Source of the DNA: Sphingobacterium thalpophilum
GTDB lineage: Bacteria > Bacteroidota > Bacteroidia > Flavobacteriales > Flavobacteriaceae
Assembly: GCA_943325255.2 (NCBI GenBank)
Contig: CALPOS020000002.1
Span: forward strand, 1 to 30,556
Direction of reading: 5' to 3'
DNA length: 30,556 nucleotides
Of the stretch, positions 23,452-30,556 are shown piece after piece; positions within the stretch are counted from its first letter, which is position 1; each line of letters begins with the position of its first letter. The position numbers and the translations under genes were made by a program. The notes under the pieces are model-generated. The model did no database searches, was not told the DNA's origin, and saw only the letters and a program-made list of their open reading frames with translations.

Positions 23452-25230
23452 TTATAATGTCGTATCGCCTCGCAATTGCCTGAACTTCTTCCTTGCGTCG
23501 GTAAAATAAATACTGTCTTCGTGGTGAAAAATAATTTGCTCGTAATACGATTTTGCTTTTTCGACGTCCTTCACTTGGTTGCTGTAGATCTCTGCCGCAA
23601 AATAATATGCTTCATCCACATAAATGCATTCTTTGTGTTGGTCTATTATCGTTTGATATTGTACCAATGCCAGTGTGTAATCGCCTAATTTTTCATGCAT
23701 TTTCCCTAGGCGATATAAGGTTACCGCTTCTATTTCTTGCCCTTTGAACTGTTTCAGCATTTCCTGGTATTTCGCCATCGCTTCTTGATTTTTATTTTGA
23801 TAGACCAAATAATCGGCTTTGGCTAATACTTTCAAAGCGGTTAAGGTAGAATCTGCGGCGGTATTGTCATTAATTAATAAAAAATACTCCAACGCATCGT
23901 TCGCAATCAGTTGGGTCGAGGCAGATTTGAGCTCCTTGAATTGTTTCTGTGCCCATGTAAAATCGGCTTTGAAATAGCTAGCTTTTGCTACTTTTAGACT
24001 GGCTTCATGACCCACCACATCGTTTTTCAAATCTTCCTCTATTTGAGAATAAAAAATCAGCGATTGATTGAATTTTTCTTCAAACAGCAAAATATCTCCC
24101 AATTCCATTTTTACTTCCGCTTTTTGATATACGTTGAGCGGCAAATTCAATGCGTTTTTCAAAACTGTTTTTCCAAGTTCAGGGTTCTTCAAATTGAAAG
24201 CGGTGAAGTGTGCTTGCAATATTTGAAGCGTCAAGGAATATGGACTTATGCCAAATTCCTTAACTAAATTGTCTATTTCTGTGGCGATCAACGGATAGTC
24301 TTTTTCTACTGAGGTTTCGATACGAATATTCATCAAATAAGTATGCGACTGAATCAGTAACTCGAGGTCTTTAGTGTTGTCGAGAACGAAGGTGTAAATG
24401 GCAATCGCGGTTTCTTTATCGCCGTCTTCTTTGGCTAATTGGGCCAAATTTAGGATGTTGAAAAAAGTCTCTGGATTTCTTTTATAAATCGATTTTTGCT
24501 GAATAAATGCCTTCCCGAATTCCTTTTGCTGCACGTAGAACCAGCTCAAATACTCATTCCAGAAAATATCCTGGCTTTGTTGTGTTCGCAAAATCAGTGC
24601 TTTCTTTAGCGCATCATTAAATTTTACATCAGCATCTTCTGTCATAAATCGTGTCAATTGATTTTGAATCACGACGTTATTCTGCGGATTGGTGTATGCT
24701 TCCAAAAGATACTTTTCAATCATCAAATCAGTCCGCCCAATTTGTCCATACAGCTGTGCCGTTTGAAAATTAAAATTGAATTTAGGCTCCAATGTTAGCG
24801 CTAATTCGTAGGATTGAATCGCCATCTCTATTTGGGATTTTCTTTCGAAAGTACTGGCTACATTATAGACTTCATTTGGGTTTTTTTTGATTTTGTCCAA
24901 CGCCTCATCGAAATATTTCTTAGCGTTTTTATCGTCTTTTTTCAAGAGATAATTACATCCTAACTCCACCAATAAATTGGATTGCTGGAACTGTTTGTAT
25001 CGTTCTTGAATGCTCTTTTCTGCAACATCAAAAAGTTGAAGTTGCTGATTGCATTCGATAATTCTCTGGAAATAATACCCGTTATAAGGCTGGGTTTTGA
25101 GCAATTCTTCAAAACTAATCTTGGCTTTTTCGAAATCGCCTTTGTCAAAATAGTTTTGTGCCAATTGTTCATTTTGCGAAAAAATGAATCCAGAACAAAG
25201 AAGCAATAAAAGGAAAACTATTTTCTTCAT
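23452..25230 (-). CDS. Secreted tetratricopeptide-repeat protein
   Basis: A 592-residue exported TPR protein. The signal peptide (MKKIVFLLLLLCSGFIFSQ) is followed by helical repeats through the whole chain. Examples are AQNYFDKGDFEKAKISFEEL, YDVASTFERKSQIEMAIQSY-like text, LGDYTLALVQYQTIIDQHKE and YYFAAEIYSNQVKDVEKAKS; the repeats near the C-terminus look like the Tol-Pal/YbgF kind. No enzymatic domain is present. It is probably a periplasmic scaffold for protein complexes; the partner is unknown. It lies 79 bp downstream of serS, and nested palindromes in that gap may be its control region. Confidence 0.85.
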   Translation of the reverse strand: MKKIVFLLLLLCSGFIFSQNEQLAQNYFDKGDFEKAKISFEELLKTQPYNGYYFQRIIECNQQLQLFDVAEKSIQERYKQFQQSNLLVELGCNYLLKKDDKNAKKYFDEALDKIKKNPNEVYNVASTFERKSQIEMAIQSYELALTLEPKFNFNFQTAQLYGQIGRTDLMIEKYLLEAYTNPQNNVVIQNQLTRFMTEDADVKFNDALKKALILRTQQSQDIFWNEYLSWFYVQQKEFGKAFIQQKSIYKRNPETFFNILNLAQLAKEDGDKETAIAIYTFVLDNTKDLELLIQSHTYLMNIRIETSVEKDYPLIATEIDNLVKEFGISPYSLTLQILQAHFTAFNLKNPELGKTVLKNALNLPLNVYQKAEVKMELGDILLFEEKFNQSLIFYSQIEEDLKNDVVGHEASLKVAKASYFKADFTWAQKQFKELKSASTQLIANDALEYFLLINDNTAADSTLTALKVLAKADYLVYQNKNQEAMAKYQEMLKQFKGQEIEAVTLYRLGKMHEKLGDYTLALVQYQTIIDQHKECIYVDEAYYFAAEIYSNQVKDVEKAKSYYEQIIFHHEDSIYFTDARKKFRQLRGDTTL

Positions 25231-25250
25231 GAAGCCTGTTTAAAAAAACA

Positions 25251-25289
25251 ATGTACTAAAGTAACACAATTGTGCTGAAATTAGTACAT
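25251..25289. promoter_or_regulatory. Nested palindromes upstream of the TPR gene, possible operator
   Basis: The outer arms ATGTACTAA (25251-25259) and TTAGTACAT (25281-25289) are perfect reverse complements. They enclose the perfect 10-bp palindrome CACAATTGTG (25265-25274). A minus-strand TACTTTAG, one mismatch from TAnnTTTG, lies between them. There is no T-run as expected for a terminator. Confidence 0.4.
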
Positions 25290-25309
25290 CGCTTGAGAAA
25301 GATTAACTT

Positions 25310-26581
25310 TTAGTTGATGATATCAAATCCGGTATACTTGCGCAACACTTCTGGAATCACTATTCCTTCGGGTGTTTGGTAATTTTCCAAAATGCCCGCA
25401 AGCACTCTTGGTAAGGCGAGCGAACTTCCGTTTAGCGTATGTGCCAATTGATTTTTGCCGTTGGAATCTTTGTACCGCAATTTCAATCGGTTGGCTTGAA
25501 AAGTCTCAAAATTTGAAACGGAACTAATTTCTAACCAGCGATCTTGCGCCGTTGAAAACACTTCAAAATCGTAGGTCAATGCCGATGTAAATCCCATATC
25601 ACCGCCGCACAAACGAAGAATTCGATATGGTAATTTTAATTCTTGCAACAAAGTTTTCACATGCTCCACCATGCCATCAAGTGCTTCGTAAGATTTGTCG
25701 GGATGTTCGATGCGTACAATTTCGACTTTATCAAATTGGTGCAAACGATTCAGTCCTCGAACATGCGCGCCATAAGAACCCGCTTCTCTTCGGAAACATG
25801 GTGTATAACCCGTGCATAAAACCGGCAATTCATTTTCGTTAAGAATGACATCACGGAACAAATTCGTGACCGGAACTTCGGCAGTTGGAATCAAATATAA
25901 ATCATCAATTCCTACGTGGTACATTTGCCCTTCTTTATCTGGCAATTGACCCGTTCCGTAACCTGAAGCTTCATTTACAAGATGTGGTACTTGCACTTCG
26001 TTGTAACCCGCTGCAGTATTTTTATCTAGAAAATAATTGATTAAGGCACGTTGCAACTTAGCGCCTTTTCCTTTGTAAACTGGGAAACCGGCACCGGTTA
26101 TTTTTACACCCAATTCGAAATCAATAATATCGTATTTTTTTACCAATTCCCAATGTGGTTGCGCGCCTTCGTGTAATACTGGGATTTCTCCTTCTTGAAA
26201 AACAGTGACATTTTCTTCCGGAGTTTTTCCTTCAGGCACTATTTCCGCAGGAAGATTAGGTAGTGTATATAATTTATGAGTCAAGTCAGTTGCAAGTCGC
26301 TCTGCTTTTTCAGAAAGTTCTTTGCTTTTTTCTTTCAAGAGAACTGTTTTTTCTTTTAGAATCGCGGCTTTAGATTTTTCGCCGCTTTTCATTAATTCGC
26401 CAATAGAAGCCGCTAATTTGTTGGCTTCAGAAAGCACATTGTCTAGTTCAACTTGAGTGGCACGGCGCTTTTCATCCAATTGTACAACTTCTTCCACCAC
26501 CGCTTTCACATCTAAATTCCTTTTAGCTAAAGCTTTGATCACTTTTTCCTGGTTTTCTCTAATAAATCCTATTTGTAACAT
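25310..26581 (-). CDS. serS: Seryl-tRNA synthetase
   Basis: Class II synthetase that charges tRNA-Ser (and tRNA-Sec where present). The 423-residue length is normal. The N-terminal antiparallel coiled-coil arm that binds the tRNA long variable arm spans about residues 27-100 (VVQLDEKRRATQVELDNVLSE, KEKTVLLKEKSKELSEKAERL). The catalytic core has the Ser-specific GTGQLPDKEGQMY, motif 2 (GYTPCFRREAGSYGAHVRGL...HQFDKVE) and motif 3 (LNGSSLALPRVLAGILENYQ). It is cytoplasmic. It is divergent from the M1 metallopeptidase gene, with a minus-strand TAAATTTG box 45 bp before its ATG. Confidence 0.98.
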   Translation of the reverse strand: MLQIGFIRENQEKVIKALAKRNLDVKAVVEEVVQLDEKRRATQVELDNVLSEANKLAASIGELMKSGEKSKAAILKEKTVLLKEKSKELSEKAERLATDLTHKLYTLPNLPAEIVPEGKTPEENVTVFQEGEIPVLHEGAQPHWELVKKYDIIDFELGVKITGAGFPVYKGKGAKLQRALINYFLDKNTAAGYNEVQVPHLVNEASGYGTGQLPDKEGQMYHVGIDDLYLIPTAEVPVTNLFRDVILNENELPVLCTGYTPCFRREAGSYGAHVRGLNRLHQFDKVEIVRIEHPDKSYEALDGMVEHVKTLLQELKLPYRILRLCGGDMGFTSALTYDFEVFSTAQDRWLEISSVSNFETFQANRLKLRYKDSNGKNQLAHTLNGSSLALPRVLAGILENYQTPEGIVIPEVLRKYTGFDIIN

Positions 26582-26625
26582 GTTCTACTTTTTATTGTTG
26601 GAAGTTGCATTTCTATTAATGACGG

Positions 26626-26633
26626 CAAATTTA
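26626..26633 (-). promoter_or_regulatory. Probable -7 box for serS
   Basis: The minus strand reads TAAATTTG, an exact TAnnTTTG match 45 bp before the serS ATG. No -33 TTTG is found at suitable spacing. Confidence 0.45.
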
Positions 26634-26780
26634 ATCAAATGTTTTGGATATGAAGGAGCAATCCAAAAAACTTAAATGTGCTGTGTTTGCTAGACTTTCA
26701 CATGAATAATAGCATTTGTAGTAAAATTAACATTCGATTGTTGAAGAATTAATTAAATTCGCTCAAATATTTTAAATATA

Positions 26781-28724
26781 ATGAAAAACCTATCGCTACT
26801 ATTATTGTTGATTTCTTGCAGTTCTTTATTTGGACAAGCATTAGATCGTGAATTTGAAGATCTTGTGCAAGCCGAAAGAAAAGGTGCACAAAAAAGAATG
26901 GCATTCGTGACCAATCCCAACACTTATAATTATGATATCACGTATCACAGATTGCGTTTGTCTGTTGACCCAACAGAGTTATTAATTGCTGGAGAGGTAA
27001 CGACTAAATATATTGCAAGAGAAAACCTCAATTCGGTGACATTTGATTTGTCCGATGCCTTGGATGTCAGCACAGTAAAACAAAGAGGAATCGATTTGAA
27101 TTTTACTAGAAGTGGAAATAACGAGCTAATTGTCAACTTGCCTGTAACGCAAAACATCAACGTATTAGATTCCTTAAGCATCAATTATTCTGGCACACCA
27201 CCAGCAAGCGGTTTTGGTTCCTTTTTAATCGATGAGCACAACGGATCTCCCATTTTGTGGACCTTGTCAGAGCCCTTCGGAGCCATGGAATGGTGGCCTT
27301 GTAAGCAAGATTTGGTTGATAAAGTAAATAACATCGATGTTTATATTACAGCTCCGTCACAGTATGTGTCAGTATCCAATGGACTTGAACAATCAAGAAT
27401 TAGCAATGGTAACGGGACCGCTACCACACATTTTAAACACAATTATCCGATACCCGCTTACCTGATTGCAATTGCTGTCTCGAACTACCAAGTTTATAAT
27501 CAGCAAGGAGGATTAGGAACGACTGCAAGTCCTTTTTTTCCAATTGTAAATTATATGTATCCTGAAACTGCGACAGCTAATATTGCAAGTCTTCAAGTAA
27601 CTCCAAATATTATCAATTTCTTCGAATCTGTTTTCGACCCATATCCATTTAGAAATGAGAAATACGGTCACTGCCAATTTGGTTGGGGTGGCGGAATGGA
27701 ACACACCACAGTTTCTTTTATGACCGCAGGAAATTCGGGAGGATATACAAGAAGTTTAATTGCTCATGAAATGGGACACCAATGGTTTGGTGATAAAGTG
27801 ACTTGTGGTTCCTGGAAAGACATTTGGTTAAACGAAGGTTTTGCTACTTATTTGGCGTCAATGGTGATTCAAAATTTTGATGGTGAAGCTGCTTTTGTAA
27901 GTGATAAAAGCGCAATGATTACTAGTATTACATCGAATACCAGCGGGGCTGTTTATCTAACTGATACTGAAGCAACCGACGTGAATCGAATTTTTAGTAG
28001 TAGATTGAGTTATAGAAAAGGAGCGATGGTTTTGAATATGCTGAGATTCAAACTTGGCGATACGAACTTTTTTCAAGGGCTACGTAATTATCTAAATGAT
28101 CCGGAATTAGCCTATGGTTACGCAATCACTTCTGACTTGCAAGGGCACTTAGAGGCTACTTCAGGAATGAATTTGACTGAATTCTTTAGCGACTGGGTAT
28201 ATAATCAAGGATATCCTATTTACAACATTACCGCCAACAATCTGGGCGATGGTCAAGCCAAAATAACCATCAATCAGTCGCAATCTAATGCCTCTGTGAA
28301 TTTCTTTGAAATGCCAGTACCTATTCGCTTAACTGGAGCTGGAGGACAACAATTGGATTTGGTTTTAGAAAACACGACTAACGCACAGCAATTTATTGTC
28401 AATGTTCCTTTTACAGTAACAGGTGTTGTTTTCGATCCTAAGAAAGATATTATTTCTAAAAATAATTCAGCGACATTAGGAGCAGCTGCTTTTGAATTAG
28501 AAAGTAAAGTTGTTATCTATCCGAATCCTGCAACATCAGTAGTTACTGTTGAAATGCCGCGATCGATCTCACTTGAAAAATGTGCTGTTTTTAATGCTTT
28601 AGGACAAAAAGTGGAAGAATTTAAAACAAACATCCTATCCGTAGAGCAACTAGCCGCGGGCATGTACACTCTTGAAGTGATTACTTCAGAAGGTCGTATC
28701 CTTAAAAAATTCATAAAAAAATAA
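26781..28724 (+). CDS. Secreted M1 family metallopeptidase with T9SS sorting domain
   Basis: A 647-residue secreted zinc aminopeptidase-like protein. The signal peptide MKNLSLLLLLISCSSLFGQ leads into the M1 N-terminal beta-domain (about 45-240). The catalytic domain has GGMEHTT, the variant of the exopeptidase GAMEN motif, and the zinc site HEMGHQWFGDKVT with the third ligand Glu 18 residues later in LNEGFATYLA. YRKGAMVLNMLR supplies the usual Tyr region. The C-terminal roughly 75 residues (VVIYPNPATSVVTVEMP to GRILKKFIKK) form a type A T9SS signal, so it is exported to the surface or medium, presumably for peptide nutrition. It lacks the large helical C-domain of E. coli PepN, as is usual for short M1 enzymes. 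Confidence 0.93.
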   Translation: MKNLSLLLLLISCSSLFGQALDREFEDLVQAERKGAQKRMAFVTNPNTYNYDITYHRLRLSVDPTELLIAGEVTTKYIARENLNSVTFDLSDALDVSTVKQRGIDLNFTRSGNNELIVNLPVTQNINVLDSLSINYSGTPPASGFGSFLIDEHNGSPILWTLSEPFGAMEWWPCKQDLVDKVNNIDVYITAPSQYVSVSNGLEQSRISNGNGTATTHFKHNYPIPAYLIAIAVSNYQVYNQQGGLGTTASPFFPIVNYMYPETATANIASLQVTPNIINFFESVFDPYPFRNEKYGHCQFGWGGGMEHTTVSFMTAGNSGGYTRSLIAHEMGHQWFGDKVTCGSWKDIWLNEGFATYLASMVIQNFDGEAAFVSDKSAMITSITSNTSGAVYLTDTEATDVNRIFSSRLSYRKGAMVLNMLRFKLGDTNFFQGLRNYLNDPELAYGYAITSDLQGHLEATSGMNLTEFFSDWVYNQGYPIYNITANNLGDGQAKITINQSQSNASVNFFEMPVPIRLTGAGGQQLDLVLENTTNAQQFIVNVPFTVTGVVFDPKKDIISKNNSATLGAAAFELESKVVIYPNPATSVVTVEMPRSISLEKCAVFNALGQKVEEFKTNILSVEQLAAGMYTLEVITSEGRILKKFIKK

Positions 28725-28745
28725 ACCACGCGAGATATATGCTAT

Positions 28746-28769
28746 AAAGTAAGGTGAAAACCTTACTTT
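28746..28769 (+). terminator. Hairpin after the M1 peptidase gene, overlapping the rseP -7 box
   Basis: The arms AAAGTAAGGT (28746-28755) and ACCTTACTTT (28760-28769) form a perfect 10-bp stem closed by a GAAA tetraloop. The tail is short (TTTTG), so termination may be partial. It lies 22 bp after the peptidase stop. Confidence 0.55.
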
Positions 28770-28771
28770 TG
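28764..28771 (+). promoter_or_regulatory. Probable -7 box for rseP
   Basis: TACTTTTG matches TAnnTTTG exactly and lies 28 bp before the rseP ATG at 28800. It overlaps the 3' arm of the preceding hairpin. Confidence 0.5.
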
Positions 28772-28799
28772 TGCGTTTAAAAAGAACTAAAATCGAACA

Positions 28800-30140
28800 A
28801 TGGAAATAGTTATCAAGCTTTCTCAATTCTTATTGAGCTTATCTTTACTCATCATACTGCATGAATTAGGGCACTTTATTCCCGCTAAATTATTCAAGAC
28901 CAGAGTAGAAAAATTCTACTTGTTTTTCGACATCAAGTATTCTTTGCTAAAGAAAAAAATTGGAGAAACCGAGTACGGAATTGGTTGGTTGCCGTTAGGT
29001 GGTTATGTAAAAATATCCGGAATGATTGATGAAAGCATGGACAAAGAGCAAATGGCTTTGCCGCCACAGCCATGGGAATTCCGTTCTAAGCCAGCATGGC
29101 AACGTTTAATTATCATGCTTGGAGGCGTTACCGTAAATTTTATTTTAGCATTTATCATCTATATTGGGATGGCTTTCTATTATGGCGACCTATATTTAAA
29201 CAATAGCGAATTGAAGGATGGAATTGCTGTAACTTCAACTGTTGGAGAAGAAATGGGTTTTAAGACAGGCGATAAAATTCTTGAAATTGACGGGGAAAAA
29301 GTAGTCAAATTTAATGATGTTCAAAACAAAATCTTATTTGCGAAGACCGTACTTATTGAACGTAACGGCGCACCTCAAAAAATTGATTTGCCAATTGATT
29401 TGATTGACAAAGTATTGAACGGTGAAAAACGACCTTTTATAGATTGGAGAGAGCCTTTCATGGTAGGAAAAGTTGGGGATTCTTCTGCAAACGTCGACTT
29501 AAAACCGAAAGATATCCTTAAATCATTGGATGGCGTTTCAACAAAATATGCAGATCAAGTAATTGCGATTGCACAAACAAAAAAGAATCAAACCCTGGAT
29601 GGAATTGTCTTGAGAGACGAAAAAGAAATCCCGATGAAGATTCACATTAATAAAGATGGCAAACTTGGCGTTTTTGCAGCTTCTTTTGGAGTTTCCAGTT
29701 TGGAAAAATTGGGCTTATATAAATTTAGCAAGCAAGAATATGGTTTTTTTGAATCCTTTCCGGTGGGAATTGAAAAAGGTAAAAATCAATTGCTAGGATA
29801 CGGGAAACAATTGAAAGCTATTTTTACTCCAAGTACTGGCGCCTACAAAGGTGTGGGTGGATTCAAAGCAATTTTCGATATTTTTCCCAAGACATGGAGT
29901 TGGGAAATTTTCTGGAATATCACCGCACTTTTGTCAATTATGTTGGGTGTGATGAATTTACTTCCTATTCCAGCTTTAGATGGAGGTCATGTGATGTTTC
30001 TTTTATATGAAATGATAACCAGAAGAAAACCAAGTGATAAATTCATGGAAAACGCTCAAATGGTGGGGTTTGTCTTACTAATTGCACTCTTATTATTTGC
30101 AAACGGAAATGATATTTACAAAGCAATTTTTCATAAATAA
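28800..30140 (+). CDS. rseP: RIP metalloprotease RseP (site-2 protease)
   Basis: A 446-residue inner-membrane zinc protease of family M50 that cuts membrane-spanning substrates, classically anti-sigma factors in envelope-stress signalling. The zinc-site helix has HELGH at residues 21-25 in the first membrane segment. The LDGGH motif (NLLPIPALDGGHVMFLL) near residue 395 supplies the third ligand. Between them are a conserved GWLPLGGYVKISGM loop and two PDZ-like domains (around 128-205 and 215-300; GFKTGDKILEIDGEKV and LKPKDILKSLDGVS). The length is normal. In Flavobacteria it might process FecR-type anti-sigma factors linked to TonB-dependent uptake, but that is inference; no sigma gene is adjacent. 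Confidence 0.95.
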   Translation: MEIVIKLSQFLLSLSLLIILHELGHFIPAKLFKTRVEKFYLFFDIKYSLLKKKIGETEYGIGWLPLGGYVKISGMIDESMDKEQMALPPQPWEFRSKPAWQRLIIMLGGVTVNFILAFIIYIGMAFYYGDLYLNNSELKDGIAVTSTVGEEMGFKTGDKILEIDGEKVVKFNDVQNKILFAKTVLIERNGAPQKIDLPIDLIDKVLNGEKRPFIDWREPFMVGKVGDSSANVDLKPKDILKSLDGVSTKYADQVIAIAQTKKNQTLDGIVLRDEKEIPMKIHINKDGKLGVFAASFGVSSLEKLGLYKFSKQEYGFFESFPVGIEKGKNQLLGYGKQLKAIFTPSTGAYKGVGGFKAIFDIFPKTWSWEIFWNITALLSIMLGVMNLLPIPALDGGHVMFLLYEMITRRKPSDKFMENAQMVGFVLLIALLLFANGNDIYKAIFHK

Positions 30141-30168
30141 TATTTTTTGAAATTTTTGCTTGATTTTA

Positions 30169-30199
30169 TTTGTGTAAAATAATTTTCGTACTATATTTG
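30169..30199 (+). promoter_or_regulatory. Consensus Bacteroidota promoter for tRNA-Asn
   Basis: TTTG (30169-30172), a 19-bp spacer and TATATTTG (30192-30199) match the -33/-7 consensus of Bacteroidota housekeeping promoters in full. The tRNA starts 27 bp after the -7 box. Confidence 0.85.
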
Positions 30200-30225
30200 C
30201 ACCGCTTTAAAAGTGAAATACACTT

Positions 30226-30299
30226 TCCTTCTTAGCTCAGTTGGTTAGAGCATCTGACTGTTAATCAGAGGGTCCTTGGTTCGAGCCCAAGAGAGGGAG
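30226..30299 (+). tRNA. tRNA-Asn (GTT)
   Basis: A complete 74-base cloverleaf. The acceptor stem TCCTTCT/AGAGGGA closes with one G-U pair and has discriminator G. The D arm is GCTC...GAGC, and the anticodon arm TCTGA/TCAGA carries loop CTGTTAA with anticodon GTT at 30260-30262. The T arm is CTTGG-TTCGAGC-CCAAG. No CCA is encoded (CAA follows), so the tail is added after transcription. It has a consensus promoter and a strong terminator. Confidence 0.97.
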
Positions 30300-30556
30300 C
30301 AAATTGAAGAAAGAGGTCATTTTTGACCTCTTTTTTATTTCTACAACTTTGCAAAACCTTACTGGCATTGAGAAGAAGTTCTATTGGAGTTGTGAATTTA
30401 GGTGTTGCAACTTTTTTTTCTTCAAGATGTAACTTTTCTGAAAAGATGCAGCCAAGAATTTTATTTTTAGTTCTCCCATCAACCGATTTATAGAACCCAA
30501 CCAAATCTTCTAACATAGGAACTTGTTTGTCTAAATATTCTCTGAAAGGAGACAAT
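30265..30556 (-). CDS. C-terminal end of a probable serine recombinase, running antisense into tRNA-Asn (cut by window edge)
   Basis: A minus-strand reading frame is open from the right window edge (first codon TTG, probably internal) to a TGA at 30267-30265, giving 96 codons. The text FYKSVDGRTKNKILGCIFSEKLHLEEKKVATPKF resembles the C-terminal tail of large serine recombinases (resolvase/invertase type) from Bacteroidota, where an (N/K)xKILGSIFPEKL segment is common. The catalytic N-terminal domain would be outside the window, so this rests on the tail alone. The last residues (SLGLEPRTL) are simply tRNA-Asn read backwards, and the stop lies in the anticodon arm. Either the gene truly overlaps the tRNA, or the original end was lost when the element joined here. 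Confidence 0.55.
   Translation of the reverse strand, partial: LSPFREYLDKQVPMLEDLVGFYKSVDGRTKNKILGCIFSEKLHLEEKKVATPKFTTPIELLLNASKVLQSCRNKKEVKNDLFLQFAPSLGLEPRTL
30310..30333 (+). terminator. Terminator of tRNA-Asn
   Basis: The arms AAAGAGGTCA (30310-30319) and TGACCTCTTT (30324-30333) form a perfect 10-bp stem with a TTTT loop, followed by further T. It lies 10 bp after the tRNA, inside the antisense recombinase frame. Confidence 0.85.

Overview
The window is chromosomal DNA of a member of the Bacteroidota, almost certainly a Flavobacterium-like Flavobacteriaceae. The signs are: AT-rich codon use; two secreted proteins ending in type IX secretion (T9SS) sorting domains; a TonB-dependent receptor with a carboxypeptidase-regulatory-like N-terminus; Bacteroidota-specific families (DUF4270, DUF4286, an OlsF-like acyltransferase fusion); and promoter -7 boxes of the type TAnnTTTG. 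One of these boxes, upstream of tRNA-Asn, also has a TTTG -33 element 19 bp away.

Layout. (1) 1-341: 5' end of a TonB-dependent receptor gene on the minus strand. (2) 632-4898: minus-strand operon of an orphan half glycogen synthase, a DUF4270 lipoprotein and glmS, with a terminator after glmS. (3) 5008-11794: a divergent, tightly packed plus-strand run of panC, panD, a flippase-like membrane protein, an odd esterase-fold protein, radA and an AsmA-like/GT51 transglycosylase fusion. (4) 11894-14970: a DUF4139/MuiA-family protein and a secreted PQQ-dependent sugar dehydrogenase, ending in a perfect 26-bp inverted repeat. (5) 15044-16914: an OmpA-like lipoprotein and exonuclease III on the minus strand, separated by a composite dispersed repeat. 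(6) 17015-18832: OlsF-like two-domain acyltransferase. (7) 18843-26581: minus-strand housekeeping genes (VOC protein, TM2 protein, D-2-hydroxyacid dehydrogenase, mgtE, ksgA, DUF4286, TPR protein, serS). (8) 26781-30140: secreted M1 metallopeptidase and the site-2 protease RseP. (9) 30226-30556: tRNA-Asn with a clear promoter and terminator, overlapped antisense by the 3' end of what looks like a serine recombinase gene, possibly the edge of a mobile element.

Functionally this is mainly a core-genome region: amino-sugar supply for the wall (glmS), pantothenate synthesis (panC, panD), DNA repair (radA, xth), translation (ksgA, serS, tRNA-Asn), envelope building and surveillance (GT51 fusion, OmpA, OlsF-like enzyme, RseP) and Mg2+ import (mgtE). 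No phage, CRISPR array, defence system or secondary-metabolite cluster is visible. The unusual material is in the intergenic repeats (two dispersed families plus AT-rich inverted repeats) and in several proteins with altered active sites or unexpected domain pairings. No gap between genes exceeds 300 bp; the longest, 342-631, holds only the glmS terminator and a poor promoter candidate.
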